The position numbers and the translations under genes were made by a program. DNA of 64,000 bases. It comes from Bacteroidaceae bacterium (lineage in GTDB: Bacteria; Bacteroidota; Bacteroidia; Bacteroidales; Bacteroidaceae). Location: positions 113,930 to 177,929 of the forward strand of contig JAKSJD010000006.1 in NCBI GenBank assembly GCA_024398435.1. Direction: 5' to 3'. Under the pieces are notes generated by a model. That model saw only the letters and a program-made list of their open reading frames with translations, was not told the DNA's origin and ran no database searches. Below, in pieces: positions 9,239 through 18,383 of this stretch (the stretch's first letter is position 1; the number at the start of each line of letters is the position of its first letter).

Positions 9239-10331
9239 GCAAGAACATAATCTTCTGCAACTGATTCGCTTTGCACTGGATTCATCCATGCAAAAGGCAG
9301 ACCTCAATCTGAAAGAACCAGATTGGAACCAATTGCTGCAAATGGCTGCACTGCAAGGTGTTCAAGGCATTTTGTTCGATGCTGTACAGAAGTTTGGACA
9401 AGATTCCGAAGCCCCTTCTCTAAACACATTGGCTGATTATGTGTTGGCATCAAAGGACATCCGAACAAAGCAAGACGACCACAAACAGGGTATAAGAAAG
9501 ATGACTGCCTATCTTACAAAACAAGGCATCCACACCATTCTGATAAAGGGTCTGACGCTTTCGCCTCTCTACCCTAACCCTTTGGCTCGCCCTACTGGTG
9601 ACATTGACATTTATATGTTTGCAGATGAGAAAACAGATAAGCCAATTGCCGAAATTGGTGATGATTTGTTCCGGCAACTCGGACTCGATGTCAATTTCAC
9701 GGGAAAGCATAGTGCTTTCGTTGTTGCTGGAGTGGATATTGAGAATCACTATACATTCTTCCATGACTACTTGTCTGACAGTAATTTCAGAGCCGAACAG
9801 ATGATGATGGATTGCATTACGGATAAGGCAACTGGATTGGTCGACAAATCGCGTCTTGGATATCTGGAAGAGCTCGGAGTTTATACTCTTCCTGCCAATG
9901 CCAACCATTTGTTCCTTATGTGTCACATGAGTCAGCACTTCTCGATATACGAATCCATTGCTCTTCGCCATTTGCTCGATTGGGGTTACTTCCTCAATTC
10001 GATTAAGAATGACTCTTCGTTTGATTGGGAAAAGGCTAAGGAACGCATTGTCAATTTGAAGTATGACAGAATCAATGACATCTATACATGTCTTGCAGAA
10101 GACTTAACGGGTATCGACCTCAGCATGTTCTGCATTGACAAAGAGAGGAATGTGGGCAAACGGGATAAACAACTATTCCTTGAAGATATTCTGGCAGAGA
10201 AGGAAGAAATGCCAACTGAATTTATTTCTCAGTGGCGATTCCGCTTGCGCAATTTCATCAATCAGAGATGGAAACACAAGTATTTGCCTGATTCCTACTG
10301 GCAGAGAATCTGGCACAAGACACAAGAATAA
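9219..10331 (+). CDS. Uncharacterised nucleotidyltransferase-fold protein
   Basis: 370 residues resembling the NTP_transf_5-type putative nucleotidyltransferases. The central stretch TILIKGLTLSPLYPNPLARP followed by TGDIDIYMF carries the K-G-x and D-x-D pair of the nucleotidyltransferase fold. Downstream NHYTFFHDYL and HLFLMCHMSQHF fit the helical C-terminal part. In other bacteria such genes often sit with polysaccharide genes, and a DegT aminotransferase follows here on the other strand. Substrate unknown. The start could be ATG 9219 or 9231; both overlap the upstream gene. Confidence 0.7.
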   Translation: MPKTMSKQEHNLLQLIRFALDSSMQKADLNLKEPDWNQLLQMAALQGVQGILFDAVQKFGQDSEAPSLNTLADYVLASKDIRTKQDDHKQGIRKMTAYLTKQGIHTILIKGLTLSPLYPNPLARPTGDIDIYMFADEKTDKPIAEIGDDLFRQLGLDVNFTGKHSAFVVAGVDIENHYTFFHDYLSDSNFRAEQMMMDCITDKATGLVDKSRLGYLEELGVYTLPANANHLFLMCHMSQHFSIYESIALRHLLDWGYFLNSIKNDSSFDWEKAKERIVNLKYDRINDIYTCLAEDLTGIDLSMFCIDKERNVGKRDKQLFLEDILAEKEEMPTEFISQWRFRLRNFINQRWKHKYLPDSYWQRIWHKTQE

Positions 10332-10337
10332 GTATAA

Positions 10338-10398
10338 TGTACAATTTACGATGTACAATGTACAAATACGTTAGCGTTGTTGGTCAGCGTTAACGTTA
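10338..10398. repeat. Stop-adjacent tandem words between convergent genes
   Basis: Four 7-bp units TGTACAA/TTTACGA at 10338-10365, starting 7 bp after the stop codon at 10331. They are followed by a second word built on CGTTAG/CGTTAA at about 10368-10398. The second word overlaps the 3' end of the minus-strand aminotransferase gene. Confidence 0.75.
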
Positions 10399-11712
10399 TT
10401 TTTCGATGAGACTCTTTATCGAATCTACCACATAACGGACATCATCGTCCGTAACCATTGGTCCGCTTGGCAAACAAAGGCCAACCTTAAAGAGCGACTC
10501 ACTCACACCATTCACGAAGGCAACACTTCCGGCATAAACTGGCTGGCAATGCATTGGTTTCCAAAGTGGACGTGCTTCGATTCCGAGCAAATCGAGTTCG
10601 GAACGCATTGCTTCCACATTTGAGTTTGGTTCGAGGTCGGTATGAACACTACCTCCTGCATGAACAACTCCTGCAGCTCCACCAACGGCTCCTTGAACGG
10701 CTTTGCTATAAGCCTTATCCTGATTCTTTACTTTCAGATCAGGTGAGAGTGTGATTGTGCAGAGCCAATAATTGGAATCGAATCGTGAATCCTTTGGCTG
10801 GGAATGAACCGTGATGCCTTCTACATCGGCAAACAACTCTTCGTACATTGCCTGAATGTGCTGATGGTGCTTTATGTGCTGGTCGAGAACCATCATCTGT
10901 CCCCTACCGATTCCGGCACAGATGTTCGACATTCGGTAGTTGTAGCCAATGGCCTCATGCTGATAGTATGGATAAGCTTCGCGTGCCTGAGTTGCATACC
11001 ACATGATGCGGTTCTTCATCTCAAGAGCTTTTTCGGTTTCGTTTGCTGAACAAATCAAAGCTCCTCCACCCGAGGTTGTAATCATCTTGTTTCCATTGAA
11101 TGAAAGCACTCCATATCGGCCGAATGTGCCCAAAACCTGTCCGGCATATCTCGAACCGAGTCCTTCCGCAGCATCTTCAACAACAGGAATACCATATTTG
11201 TCGGCAATCGCCATGATTCGGTCAATCTTGTAAGGCATTCCATAGAGTGCCACTGGTACGATGGCCTTTGGCAGTTTGCCGGTCTTTTCCTTTCTGTCTT
11301 TTATAGCTTGTTCCAGAAGTTCTGGGTCCATATTCCATGTGTCGGCTTCGCTATCCACAAATACTGGTTTTGCTCCGAGATATGTGATTGGATGCGAACT
11401 TGCACAGAATGTGAACGACTGAACGATTACTTCATCTCCAGGACCTACTCCACATGCAAGAAGGGCAAGATGAACGGCTGCAGTTCCGGCAGAAAGTGCC
11501 ACGAGTTCGTGTCCGCCATCAAGTTGTCCACCTCCAAGCTCTTCAGTTTTCTTGGTTACGAATTCCTTCAAATCGACCTCGAAAGCATTGACATTAGGTC
11601 CGAGAGGCACAACCCAATTGGTGTCGAATGCCTCTTTCACATATTTCTGCTCATAGCCTTCCTCACTCATGTGAGCCAAGCAAAGGTATATTCTTTTTCT
11701 GGTTTCTGCCAT
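10396..11712 (-). CDS. DegT/DnrJ/EryC1/StrS family PLP-dependent aminotransferase
   Basis: 438 residues. These enzymes transaminate keto-sugar nucleotides for surface polysaccharides or modified sugars. Visible: YVKEAFDTNWVVPLGPNVNAF near the N-terminus, ALSAGTAAVHLALLACGVGPG and EVIVQSFTFCASSHPI for cofactor binding, VVEDAAEGLGSRY with the Asp that contacts the pyridine nitrogen, and the Schiff-base lysine in LSFNGNKMITT (near residue 208). The C-terminus RPLWKPMHCQPVY is characteristic. The sugar substrate cannot be deduced. Its promoter is at 11736. Confidence 0.88.
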   Translation of the reverse strand: MAETRKRIYLCLAHMSEEGYEQKYVKEAFDTNWVVPLGPNVNAFEVDLKEFVTKKTEELGGGQLDGGHELVALSAGTAAVHLALLACGVGPGDEVIVQSFTFCASSHPITYLGAKPVFVDSEADTWNMDPELLEQAIKDRKEKTGKLPKAIVPVALYGMPYKIDRIMAIADKYGIPVVEDAAEGLGSRYAGQVLGTFGRYGVLSFNGNKMITTSGGGALICSANETEKALEMKNRIMWYATQAREAYPYYQHEAIGYNYRMSNICAGIGRGQMMVLDQHIKHHQHIQAMYEELFADVEGITVHSQPKDSRFDSNYWLCTITLSPDLKVKNQDKAYSKAVQGAVGGAAGVVHAGGSVHTDLEPNSNVEAMRSELDLLGIEARPLWKPMHCQPVYAGSVAFVNGVSESLFKVGLCLPSGPMVTDDDVRYVVDSIKSLIEK

Positions 11713-11735
11713 AGTTTCTATTCAATATTAGCCTA

Positions 11736-11743
11736 CAAATATA
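11736..11743 (-). promoter_or_regulatory. -7 box of the DegT aminotransferase gene
   Basis: TATATTTG on the minus strand, 23 bp upstream of the ATG. Confidence 0.65.
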
Positions 11744-11927
11744 CGGCAAACAATCGAAATGCCCAAGCATTTTGCCGAAAAAATCCTTATTTAATTCCTC
11801 TGCACGTTCAATTCCACTGGATTTATTATGTTTCAATACATAATAACGCATGATACAATAAGTTTTGTTACTTGGAAACAAAAGTTCATTTTCCTTGCTT
11901 TATTTTATTGTTTTCATGGCTCCAAAA

Positions 11928-12059
11928 CTATAATCATGTACATTGCGGTTAATAATTATGTCAATATTATTATTAATTATGTACATTATTAATATTAATT
12001 ATGTACAATATTTTAGTTTTGTTCCTATAGAAAATATAAAATACAGCAATAAGAAAAGG
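11928..12059 (+). repeat. 132-bp dispersed AT-rich element with TGTACA sites, copy 1
   Basis: Aligns without gaps to the reverse complement of 29389-29520; 114 of 132 positions match by hand count. It contains three TGTACA palindromes (11937, 11980, 12002; the last two 22 bp apart) and ATTAATATTAAT. It lies downstream of the CsgG-like gene and upstream of the DegT gene on their strand, the same placement relative to gene direction as copy 2. The rest of the 470-bp gap (11744-11927) shows nothing I can name. Confidence 0.9.
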
Positions 12060-12112
12060 AAAATACAGCTTGCTTCAGAAGGTTTTGTTTCATGTAGCTT
12101 CGGATGAGAATG

Positions 12113-12146
12113 CAAAAAAAGGATGCTGCCATGAAACAACATCCTT
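12113..12146 (-). terminator. Terminator of the CsgG-like gene
   Basis: On the minus strand AAGGATG...CATCCTT forms a 7-bp stem (12119-12125 with 12140-12146) followed by a run of T (12114-12120 read in reverse). It lies 37 bp after the stop. Confidence 0.8.
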
Positions 12147-12182
12147 ATAAACGTATGAATGGATTGACCGAATCGACCGATT

Positions 12183-13058
12183 TTAGTTGGTACTTGTAAT
12201 CAGAAGTGTGGCACCTGCATCGATGCTTGCCTTGATATCCACGCCACCACGAGTGACCTTGCAAAGACTGATATCGTCGCCCATGACCTCTGTGATACGA
12301 AGCCGACCGATTTCCTTCTTTGCCTCCTTGCCTGCAACAGTGAAGACTGTATAGACATTGAAAGTCATTCCCTTAAATGCTCCATCGAGGGCTCCAAGGT
12401 CGATATACACTTCCTTCTGCTTGTCTTTCTTTGCAAGATTGCCTTCAACGATACTTGCATACATTGGATAAGAGAGGTTGAGTTCGTTGGTAATGTAAGC
12501 CTGCATCTTCGCGATTGCATTGCCGATGGCCTTCTCTGGAGTTTCAATCCAATTATAGTCGTACTCACCCGTACCAATCGTGATGGTCTTCACAATCTGA
12601 CCAGTGCGAACCGACTTCAAGTTGATTGTGGCTGTGATTGTGCTACGATACTGAATCGACTTATGTTCCACGCCCTTAGAGTCCTTTGTTGTGATGTTTT
12701 GTGAAGTGCATGAAATAGAACCGATACTTCCGTCGAATGTCATTGCGGCTTCATCTTCTTCAAGGTCCTCTGGGAGAAGAGGTGTGTCGACAACGCGCAA
12801 TCTACGGGCACTTCCGATAGCTCCTGAAATGGCACTTCGAACATTGTCGGCAAATTCAGGATGTTGTTCTGTGTTGCTTCCTGCTGCTGCCTTCACCAAA
12901 TCACCAAGAACCGACCCAACGGTTGTCTTCTTTTCCTGTGGTTCGGTATATGTAATATTTCCGGTTGCAACGCGGAAAATATAGTTCTTCTCTGTCTGTG
13001 CAGATGCCGTAATCGCATAAAGACCAAGTGCGACTAATAGAAATAAAAATCGTTTCAT
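12183..13058 (-). CDS. Secreted CsgG/FlgT-like protein of unknown function
   Basis: 291 residues with a signal peptide ending around ITASAQ (residue 21), so periplasmic or outer-membrane exposed. The middle (AMTFDGSIGSI, STITATINLKSVRTGQIVKT, EKAIGNAIAKM) resembles the CsgG-type fold that builds secretion rings or PBP activators. The C-terminal part (EVYIDLGALDGAFKGMTFNVYT ... EIGRLRITEVMGDD) looks like a FlgT C-terminal beta-barrel. There is no lipobox cysteine. It is monocistronic, with its own -7 box (13111) and terminator. Fold assignment is by resemblance only. Confidence 0.65.
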   Translation of the reverse strand: MKRFLFLLVALGLYAITASAQTEKNYIFRVATGNITYTEPQEKKTTVGSVLGDLVKAAAGSNTEQHPEFADNVRSAISGAIGSARRLRVVDTPLLPEDLEEDEAAMTFDGSIGSISCTSQNITTKDSKGVEHKSIQYRSTITATINLKSVRTGQIVKTITIGTGEYDYNWIETPEKAIGNAIAKMQAYITNELNLSYPMYASIVEGNLAKKDKQKEVYIDLGALDGAFKGMTFNVYTVFTVAGKEAKKEIGRLRITEVMGDDISLCKVTRGGVDIKASIDAGATLLITSTN

Positions 13059-13110
13059 GTCTGAAATTGTTTTATTGTTCGACTATATACTGTTTGATAT
13101 TTTGAGGTTG

Positions 13111-13118
13111 CAAAGGTA
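13111..13118 (-). promoter_or_regulatory. -7 box of the CsgG-like gene
   Basis: TACCTTTG on the minus strand, about 50 bp upstream of the ATG at 13058. Nothing else is evident between here and the end of the methyltransferase gene. Confidence 0.6.
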
Positions 13119-13219
13119 GTGAATTTAAATATATAGACTATCAACAAACATGGAAAAACTGACATATTGCGGCAAAATAATGCAGAAAAGCCACAAAATC
13201 ACACAATTCCGACCTATTG

Positions 13220-13543
13220 TCACTTGCTATTTTGCCGTTGCTCTGACTCGAGCAATTGACGCTTCCGCTCGATATACTCACCTTCCCTATGACCAAAGAA
13301 ACCGCCCGAGGAACCATCAGAAGCAACAACCCGATGGCAAGGTACATCGGGAGCAAACGGATTTCTGCGAAGTGCCTGCCCAACAGCTTGAGCACTCCTG
13401 CACCCTATCCTTCGTGCCAACTCACCATATGTAATGGTTTCGCCACATGGAACATTCTGCAACTCGAGATACACTTTTCGTTGGAAATCCGAAATATCCC
13501 GTGAAGCCACAACCTTTGCTCGTATGTTGTCCAAGTTGTCCAT
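13220..13543 (-). CDS. Methylated-DNA-protein-cysteine methyltransferase, single-domain
   Basis: About 107 residues forming only the C-terminal active domain of the Ada/Ogt family, which removes alkyl groups from O6-alkylguanine by transfer to its own cysteine. It has the active-site PCHRVV (Cys69), the helix-turn-helix region with ARRIGCRSAQAVGQALRRNP (recognition helix), and GGFFGHREG. With PCHR present it should be a true methyltransferase and not an Atl protein, in which the Cys is replaced. The -7 box at 13572-13579 rules out the ATG at 13582; ATG 13552 is an alternative start three residues upstream. Confidence 0.85.
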   Translation of the reverse strand: MDNLDNIRAKVVASRDISDFQRKVYLELQNVPCGETITYGELARRIGCRSAQAVGQALRRNPFAPDVPCHRVVASDGSSGGFFGHREGEYIERKRQLLESEQRQNSK

Positions 13544-13571
13544 TGCGCGCATATATATAAATAATGTGCTA

Positions 13572-13671
13572 CAAAGATACAAAAAATGCAGGATGCAAGA
13601 TGCTGGATGCAGGATTTTTTTTAATAATTCTCAATTCCCCATTCTCCATTCTTCATTATTTTGTATCTTTG
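13572..13671. promoter_or_regulatory. 100-bp divergent promoter cassette, copy 2
   Basis: CAAAGATA (13572-13579, minus-strand box for the methyltransferase) and TATCTTTG (13664-13671, plus-strand box for nhaC) are separated by exactly 84 bp. The left arm has heptads of type ATGCAGG (13587-13615). The right arm has five in-phase heptads at 13627-13661 (ATTCTCA, ATTCTCC, then ATTATTT) plus TG before the box. It is nearly the reverse complement of copy 1. No TTTG sits at the -33 distance. Confidence 0.75.
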
Positions 13672-13694
13672 CAATCGATATTAATCTCTCCAAC

Positions 13695-15017
13695 ATGAAG
13701 CAAACCACATTCAAGAAGATACCGACCGGACAAGGATGGCTTGCACTTTCGCCACTCATTGTCTTCCTCATCTTATATCTTGCAACAAGTATCATTGCCA
13801 ACGATTTCTACAAGGTTCCGATAACCGTTGCATTCCTCGTGAGCAGCATCTATGCAGTGACCATTTCAAAGGGTTCGCTGTCGAAACGCATTGAGACATT
13901 CTCGAAAGGAGCCGGAAGCAGAAACATGATGCTGATGCTGTGGATATTCGTTCTTGCAGGAGCATTTGCAGCCTCTGCCAAGACTATGGGAGCCGTGGAC
14001 GCAACCGTGAATCTAGCCATCACATTCCTTCCCAACTCACTTCTCCTTGCAGGTATATTCCTTGCCTCGTGCTTTATCTCATTAGCCATCGGAACATCAG
14101 TCGGAACGATCGCAGCCCTCACACCAGTAGCTGTAGGTATAGCCACCCAAACAGGCATCAGCATTCCGATGGCTGTTGCGATTGTGGTTGGTGGAGCATT
14201 CTTCGGAGACAATCTCTCATTCATCAGCGACACAACGATTGTGGCCACACAGACACAGCAATGCAAGATGAGTGATAAGTTCAAGATAAATTCATTCATC
14301 GTATTCCCTGTAGCCATCATTCTCCTGATAGTTTACGGAATTCTCGGCAAAGACGTGGAAGCAACCACAACGAGCGAAAGCATTGACATTTTGAAGGTAT
14401 TGCCTTATGTAGCTGTAATCATCACGGCAATGTGTGGAATGAACGTGTTGCTCGTGCTTGTCATCGGTATTGTCCTGACCGGCATTATCGGAATGGCAGA
14501 AGGCTGTTACGATGTGTTTGGATGGTTCAGCAGTATGGCTGATGGAATGCTTGGAATGAGCGAACTCATCATCATGACTTTGCTTGCCACGGGTATGCTC
14601 ACGATGATTCGTGAAAGCGGAGGCATCGACTTCATCATCGGCAACCTAACAAAGAAAATCAGCGGCAAGCGAGGAGCCGAACTCTGCATTGCTTCTCTTG
14701 CATGTCTTGTGAATATCTGTACAGCCAACAACACGGTTGCCATCATCACGACCGGACCGATTGCAAAGGATATTGCCGACCGTTTTGGCATCGACTCTCG
14801 CAAGAGTGCCAGCATTCTCGACACGATATCATGCTTCACACAAGGGCTCATTCCTTATGGTGCCCAGATACTTATTGCCACAAGTCTAACGAACGAATGT
14901 CTTGGCCACACGGCCATTTCGCCCGGCAGCATGTTCCCATACCTCTACTACCCTATGGCAATAGGCATAGCTGTATTGATTTCAATATTGTTCCGTTATC
15001 CGAGGAAGTATTCGTGA
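13695..15017 (+). CDS. NhaC-family Na+/H+ antiporter
   Basis: 440-residue inner-membrane protein with about eleven hydrophobic segments. The signatures FAASAKTMGAVDATVNLAI, SLAIGTSVGTIAALTPVAVG and GGAFFGDNLSFISDTTIVAT (repeat-like reentrant motifs) mark the NhaC/ArsB-fold antiporter group, which exchanges Na+ for H+ or, in some members, malate for lactate. The ATG at 13695 is chosen because the -7 box ends at 13671; the upstream open frame is non-coding promoter. It stands alone on its strand. Exact substrates are not predictable. Confidence 0.85.
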   Translation: MKQTTFKKIPTGQGWLALSPLIVFLILYLATSIIANDFYKVPITVAFLVSSIYAVTISKGSLSKRIETFSKGAGSRNMMLMLWIFVLAGAFAASAKTMGAVDATVNLAITFLPNSLLLAGIFLASCFISLAIGTSVGTIAALTPVAVGIATQTGISIPMAVAIVVGGAFFGDNLSFISDTTIVATQTQQCKMSDKFKINSFIVFPVAIILLIVYGILGKDVEATTTSESIDILKVLPYVAVIITAMCGMNVLLVLVIGIVLTGIIGMAEGCYDVFGWFSSMADGMLGMSELIIMTLLATGMLTMIRESGGIDFIIGNLTKKISGKRGAELCIASLACLVNICTANNTVAIITTGPIAKDIADRFGIDSRKSASILDTISCFTQGLIPYGAQILIATSLTNECLGHTAISPGSMFPYLYYPMAIGIAVLISILFRYPRKYS

Positions 15018-15018
15018 C

Positions 15019-15978
15019 CTACTCTTCCTCTCTACATTCTTCGACTGTCAGTTGAAGAAGGTCTTCGTACGAACCGTTAAATAGGTTTACATCCACATGC
15101 CCCTTGATTCCATCAACATGGGCACGGTCGCTGTGTTGCCAGAAATACCAACGGCCCTGGTATTTCGGTTGTTTTACATAGTAGTGGGCTATCCAATAAG
15201 GATATTTGTCAAAGTCGGGCGAATTGAGATACTCTCTGCGGAAACTGCTAGAAGTATAGAGTATAGGAGTGACTCCATAATGATTTTCCACATAGTCCAT
15301 CCACACCTTCACGGCCTTTTGCAAGCGTTCGGGGGTGAGGTTGCCAGTCTTCTCCACATCGAGTACGGGCACAAGGTCGTCGTCCTCCAACTGAACCATT
15401 CGGCAATAATACACTGCCTGTCGGCGAGGGTCAGACGATGGATTGAAGAAGTGGTAGGCTCCGCGGAGTATTCCCTTATGACGAGCTTGGAAGAAGTTTT
15501 GATTGAAGAATTCATCAAGCATATCCGTGCCCTCCGTTGCCTTCACGATGACGAATCGAATCGGTACACCTCCGATAGTGGTGCATGCCACCTTGTCCCA
15601 GTCTATCTCGCCTTGATAGTGGGAAATGTCTATGCCTCTGACATCGCCTTCCGGATAGACAATATCACCGAAGCGTGCACGTATCTGGAACGAATATTTA
15701 TTGATGAGTATCTCTCCTGCAAAGAAGAGGAATATTGCCGCAATGGCAATGAGCGAGAACCAGAAGAGGTTCTTGCGTATATGCAGTTTTTCGACGAATG
15801 CCGTCCACCAACCTTTCTTGCCTGCCTTACCTTTCTTTTTGGCTGCCTGACGCTTTGGCTTAGGCAATGTAGAAGAAGAGGAGGTCTTCGTCACTGCCGA
15901 TTCCGACCTCCTCGTTGTATTGCTTTTAGGCTTGTTGGCCTTCTGCTTTGTTGTCTGAGTGTTACTTACCTTGTTCAA
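15019..15978 (-). CDS. GH25 lysozyme with N-terminal membrane anchor
   Basis: 319 residues. A basic, Ser/Thr/Lys-rich cytoplasmic N-terminus (about 1-65) leads into one transmembrane helix ([20 protein letters not shown]). A glycoside hydrolase family 25 muramidase barrel follows: [13 protein letters not shown] at its start, [29 protein letters not shown] with the catalytic acidic pair, and YWIAHY. It should cut peptidoglycan from the periplasmic face. The start overlaps the end of the PFK gene by 17 bp, so the two are cotranscribed, an unexpected metabolic/cell-wall pairing. Confidence 0.88.
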   Translation of the reverse strand: MNKVSNTQTTKQKANKPKSNTTRRSESAVTKTSSSSTLPKPKRQAAKKKGKAGKKGWWTAFVEKLHIRKNLFWFSLIAIAAIFLFFAGEILINKYSFQIRARFGDIVYPEGDVRGIDISHYQGEIDWDKVACTTIGGVPIRFVIVKATEGTDMLDEFFNQNFFQARHKGILRGAYHFFNPSSDPRRQAVYYCRMVQLEDDDLVPVLDVEKTGNLTPERLQKAVKVWMDYVENHYGVTPILYTSSSFRREYLNSPDFDKYPYWIAHYYVKQPKYQGRWYFWQHSDRAHVDGIKGHVDVNLFNGSYEDLLQLTVEECREEE

Positions 15979-17599
15979 GTTTCAAAGTAATTGTCGACTG
16001 GTCGCAAACTTCTGTTGGGCCAAAGTACTGGATTGGTCCTGGATAAACGTAAGAAGTGTAGCGACCCCAATTAGCGCGCTTAGAAGCGAAGTACTTGAAA
16101 GGAGCACCGTCGAGTTCGACGAGGGCCTTGCGGATTACTGGCTTCATCTTACCGTTACGCTTTTCCATGTTCATCATCATTGTGATAGGCACACCACCTG
16201 CAATCCATTCAGCTGCAGGAGCAGTTGTGTTCTTGATGATTGACATATATCCAGTCTTACCGTTTGCTATAAGGCGTGAAGCGTTGAAACCGAGGCTGTA
16301 GCAGTAGTCGGCATCATAGTTGGATGGAGCTGCGCAACGTCCTTCGTAACCGAAGAAGTGGTGCTGTGTAGCAAACTTGCCATCGTACTGGCCTGCCTTC
16401 TTCATCTTCTCGAGTTTGTCGGCAACCATGTGTGAGAGGAGCTTTTCAGTTTCGATGAGTGAAACCTGCACGTTTCCGTGAGGGTCGCGGTCGAGTGCGA
16501 GCTGACTTGCAACGTCTGTTGGAAGTGAGTTGAACACCTTGAGGTTTTCTTCTGAGATATGGCTCTTCACATAGTCGATTTGCTTGTTGCGTGCGATTTC
16601 CTTTGCTTCAGGAGTTGCGAGCACGTCGTTGAGTTCGGCGATGAGTTTCTTGATTGCAGGGATGAATTCGATAAGTCCTTCTGGAATGAGAACAGTACCG
16701 TAGTTGTTGCCGTCGGCAGCACGGAGAGCAACAGCATCAGCGATGTACTTAACAACATCGTCGAGGCTCATGTTCTTCTCCTCAACTTCCTCACTTACAA
16801 GGCAGATGTTTGGCTGGCACTGGAGAGCGCATTCGAGAGCGATATGGCTTGCAGAACGGCCCATGAGCTTGATGAAGTGCCAATATTTGCGAGCTGAGTT
16901 GCAGTCGCGCTGGATGTTACCGATGAGTTCGCTGTAGGTCTTGCAAGCTGTATCGAAACCGAATGAAGTTTCAATCTGCTCGTTCTTCAAGTCACCGTCG
17001 ATAGTCTTAGGACAACCGATTACCTGAACTCCGTATTCCTTTGCTGCATAGTATTCGGCCAATACGCAAGCGTTAGTGTTTGAATCGTCGCCACCGATGA
17101 TTACGAGAGCCTTGATGCCGAGTTCGCGAAGGATAGTGATACCCTTTTCAAACTGCCATTCTTCCTCGAGCTTTGTACGACCCGAACCGATGATGTCGAA
17201 ACCACCTGTGTTGCGGTATTCATCGATGATGTCGGCTGTAAGTTCGATATACTTATGGTCAACAAGTCCACCAGGACCAAGAATGAAGCCATAGAGCTTT
17301 GAATCAGGATTGATCGACTTGATGCCGTCGAAGAGTCCGCTGATCACGTTGTGACCGCCAGGAGCCTGACCACCACTGAGAATTACACCTACATTGATTG
17401 GAGCGAAGTCCTTCTTTTCGCCTGCCTCGAATTCAATTACTGGCATGCCGTAAGTGTTAGGGAACAACTTCTTGATGTCTGACTGATTGCCTACTGATTC
17501 TGTTGGCTTGCCTTCCTTGCATGCTACAGGTCCCTGAAGTGCCTTAGGAAGTTTTGGTTGGTAAGCAGATCTTGCTATCTGCAATGCACTTTTTTCCAT
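15962..17599 (-). CDS. Pyrophosphate-fructose 6-phosphate 1-phosphotransferase
   Basis: 545 residues, the long-chain PPi-dependent phosphofructokinase that interconverts fructose 6-phosphate and fructose 1,6-bisphosphate with PPi. [15 protein letters not shown] opens the nucleotide-binding fold. [10 protein letters not shown] (near 168) has the second Asp typical of PPi-dependent enzymes, where ATP-dependent ones have Gly; [11 protein letters not shown] (near 197) carries the catalytic Asp and Lys. [14 protein letters not shown] and [13 protein letters not shown] complete the picture. The ATG at 17599 follows the -7 box at 17655; the in-frame ATG at 17665 overlaps the box region and is rejected. 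Confidence 0.93.
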   Translation of the reverse strand: MEKSALQIARSAYQPKLPKALQGPVACKEGKPTESVGNQSDIKKLFPNTYGMPVIEFEAGEKKDFAPINVGVILSGGQAPGGHNVISGLFDGIKSINPDSKLYGFILGPGGLVDHKYIELTADIIDEYRNTGGFDIIGSGRTKLEEEWQFEKGITILRELGIKALVIIGGDDSNTNACVLAEYYAAKEYGVQVIGCPKTIDGDLKNEQIETSFGFDTACKTYSELIGNIQRDCNSARKYWHFIKLMGRSASHIALECALQCQPNICLVSEEVEEKNMSLDDVVKYIADAVALRAADGNNYGTVLIPEGLIEFIPAIKKLIAELNDVLATPEAKEIARNKQIDYVKSHISEENLKVFNSLPTDVASQLALDRDPHGNVQVSLIETEKLLSHMVADKLEKMKKAGQYDGKFATQHHFFGYEGRCAAPSNYDADYCYSLGFNASRLIANGKTGYMSIIKNTTAPAAEWIAGGVPITMMMNMEKRNGKMKPVIRKALVELDGAPFKYFASKRANWGRYTSYVYPGPIQYFGPTEVCDQSTITLKLEQGK

Positions 17600-17654
17600 G
17601 TGTTTAATGTTTATATAGTAATTACTTTTATATGCTCTGATTCGTTTTGTCGTG

Positions 17655-17754
17655 CAAAGATACAAAATATAAGTGAAAAGTGGAAGATGAAAACTGAAAA
17701 ACTTAAAAAAATCTGCAATATGTTTTCGTCTTTCTGCTTTATTTCGTATCTTTG
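17655..17754. promoter_or_regulatory. 100-bp divergent promoter cassette, copy 3
   Basis: CAAAGATA (17655-17662, minus box for PPi-PFK) and TATCTTTG (17747-17754, plus box) flank exactly 84 bp. The left arm holds four heptads at 17672-17699 (AGTGAAA, AGTGGAA type), beginning 10 bp from the box, the same offset as in copy 4. The right arm has TTTCGTC/TTTCTGC then TTTATTT-CG before the box, the same layout as the ATTATTT-TG ending of copies 1 and 2. Confidence 0.75.
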
Positions 17755-17868
17755 TGGCGTAATAACCGATGCAAGAGTGCCAGCGAACGATATTGTATAT
17801 CGTCGAATGACATAATGGCAGACGTGTTATTTGTTTACAATTGTCAAATTATTAATATAGAATTGTTT

Positions 17869-18132
17869 ATGGCAAAGAAAAGAATTATCAAAAAGAGTCT
17901 GCACTACATCATGAGCGACCTCTTCACAGCAACAATCATCGCTGCAGCTGGAAAGGACGGCAATGCAGAAAAAGCAACCGAAGTACAGGAGAAAATCTTG
18001 GCCGTTTATGCCGACTACAACAGTCGACTGAGCAACTACGAGCGCGGCAATGCGAAGAAATTCTTCAAGCAATATAAGGCTGAAATCAACAAGGAAATCG
18101 AGGGCATTATCAATGCAATAAGCAAAATCTAA
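17869..18132 (+). CDS. Small basic helical protein of unknown function
   Basis: 87 residues from ATG 17869 (MAKKRIIKKSLHYIMSDLF). It is lysine-rich and probably all-helical, with a charged C-terminal half (SNYERGNAKKFFKQYKAEIN). I do not recognise a family. In-frame upstream ATGs exist (17752, 17815), but the text before 17869 is poorly protein-like. The -7 box at 17747 would give a leader of about 110 nt containing a perfect hairpin (CGATAT/ATATCG, 17789-17803), a possible control element. Confidence 0.65.
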   Translation: MAKKRIIKKSLHYIMSDLFTATIIAAAGKDGNAEKATEVQEKILAVYADYNSRLSNYERGNAKKFFKQYKAEINKEIEGIINAISKI

Positions 18133-18383
18133 GCACCTAAATTTCAACCACAAAAGCCATTGTAGGGGCATCTGAGTTTGGTACAATCCACAAACCATCT
18201 CGGACGCCTCTCTTTTTATGGAAATAAGTGTCTTTAATTTCAACCTGAATAATATATATATGCTCAAATGTTTTCAATAAACATCATTCAAAAATTTGCA
18301 CAAAAATCCCCATCCCCATTTTTCACATATCATCCCCATTCTTGCCATCCCCGCTTTGCAATTTGCCCTTTCTGAAAAAATCT

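Noticed and set aside
10338-10365. TGTACAA units as a third copy of the 132-bp TGTACA element
   Set aside because: Only the word TGTACA is shared; the surrounding sequence does not align.
11736-11834. A further divergent cassette
   Set aside because: An inverted TATGTTTC at 11827-11834 lies 83 bp from the DegT box, but the box is degenerate, no heptads are present and no gene follows on the plus strand.
11308-11853. 181-codon frame antisense to the DegT gene
   Set aside because: Shadow of a well-supported aminotransferase gene on the other strand.
17752-17868. N-terminal extension of the small basic protein
   Set aside because: The longest frame begins inside the -7 box; the text before 17869 lacks protein character.
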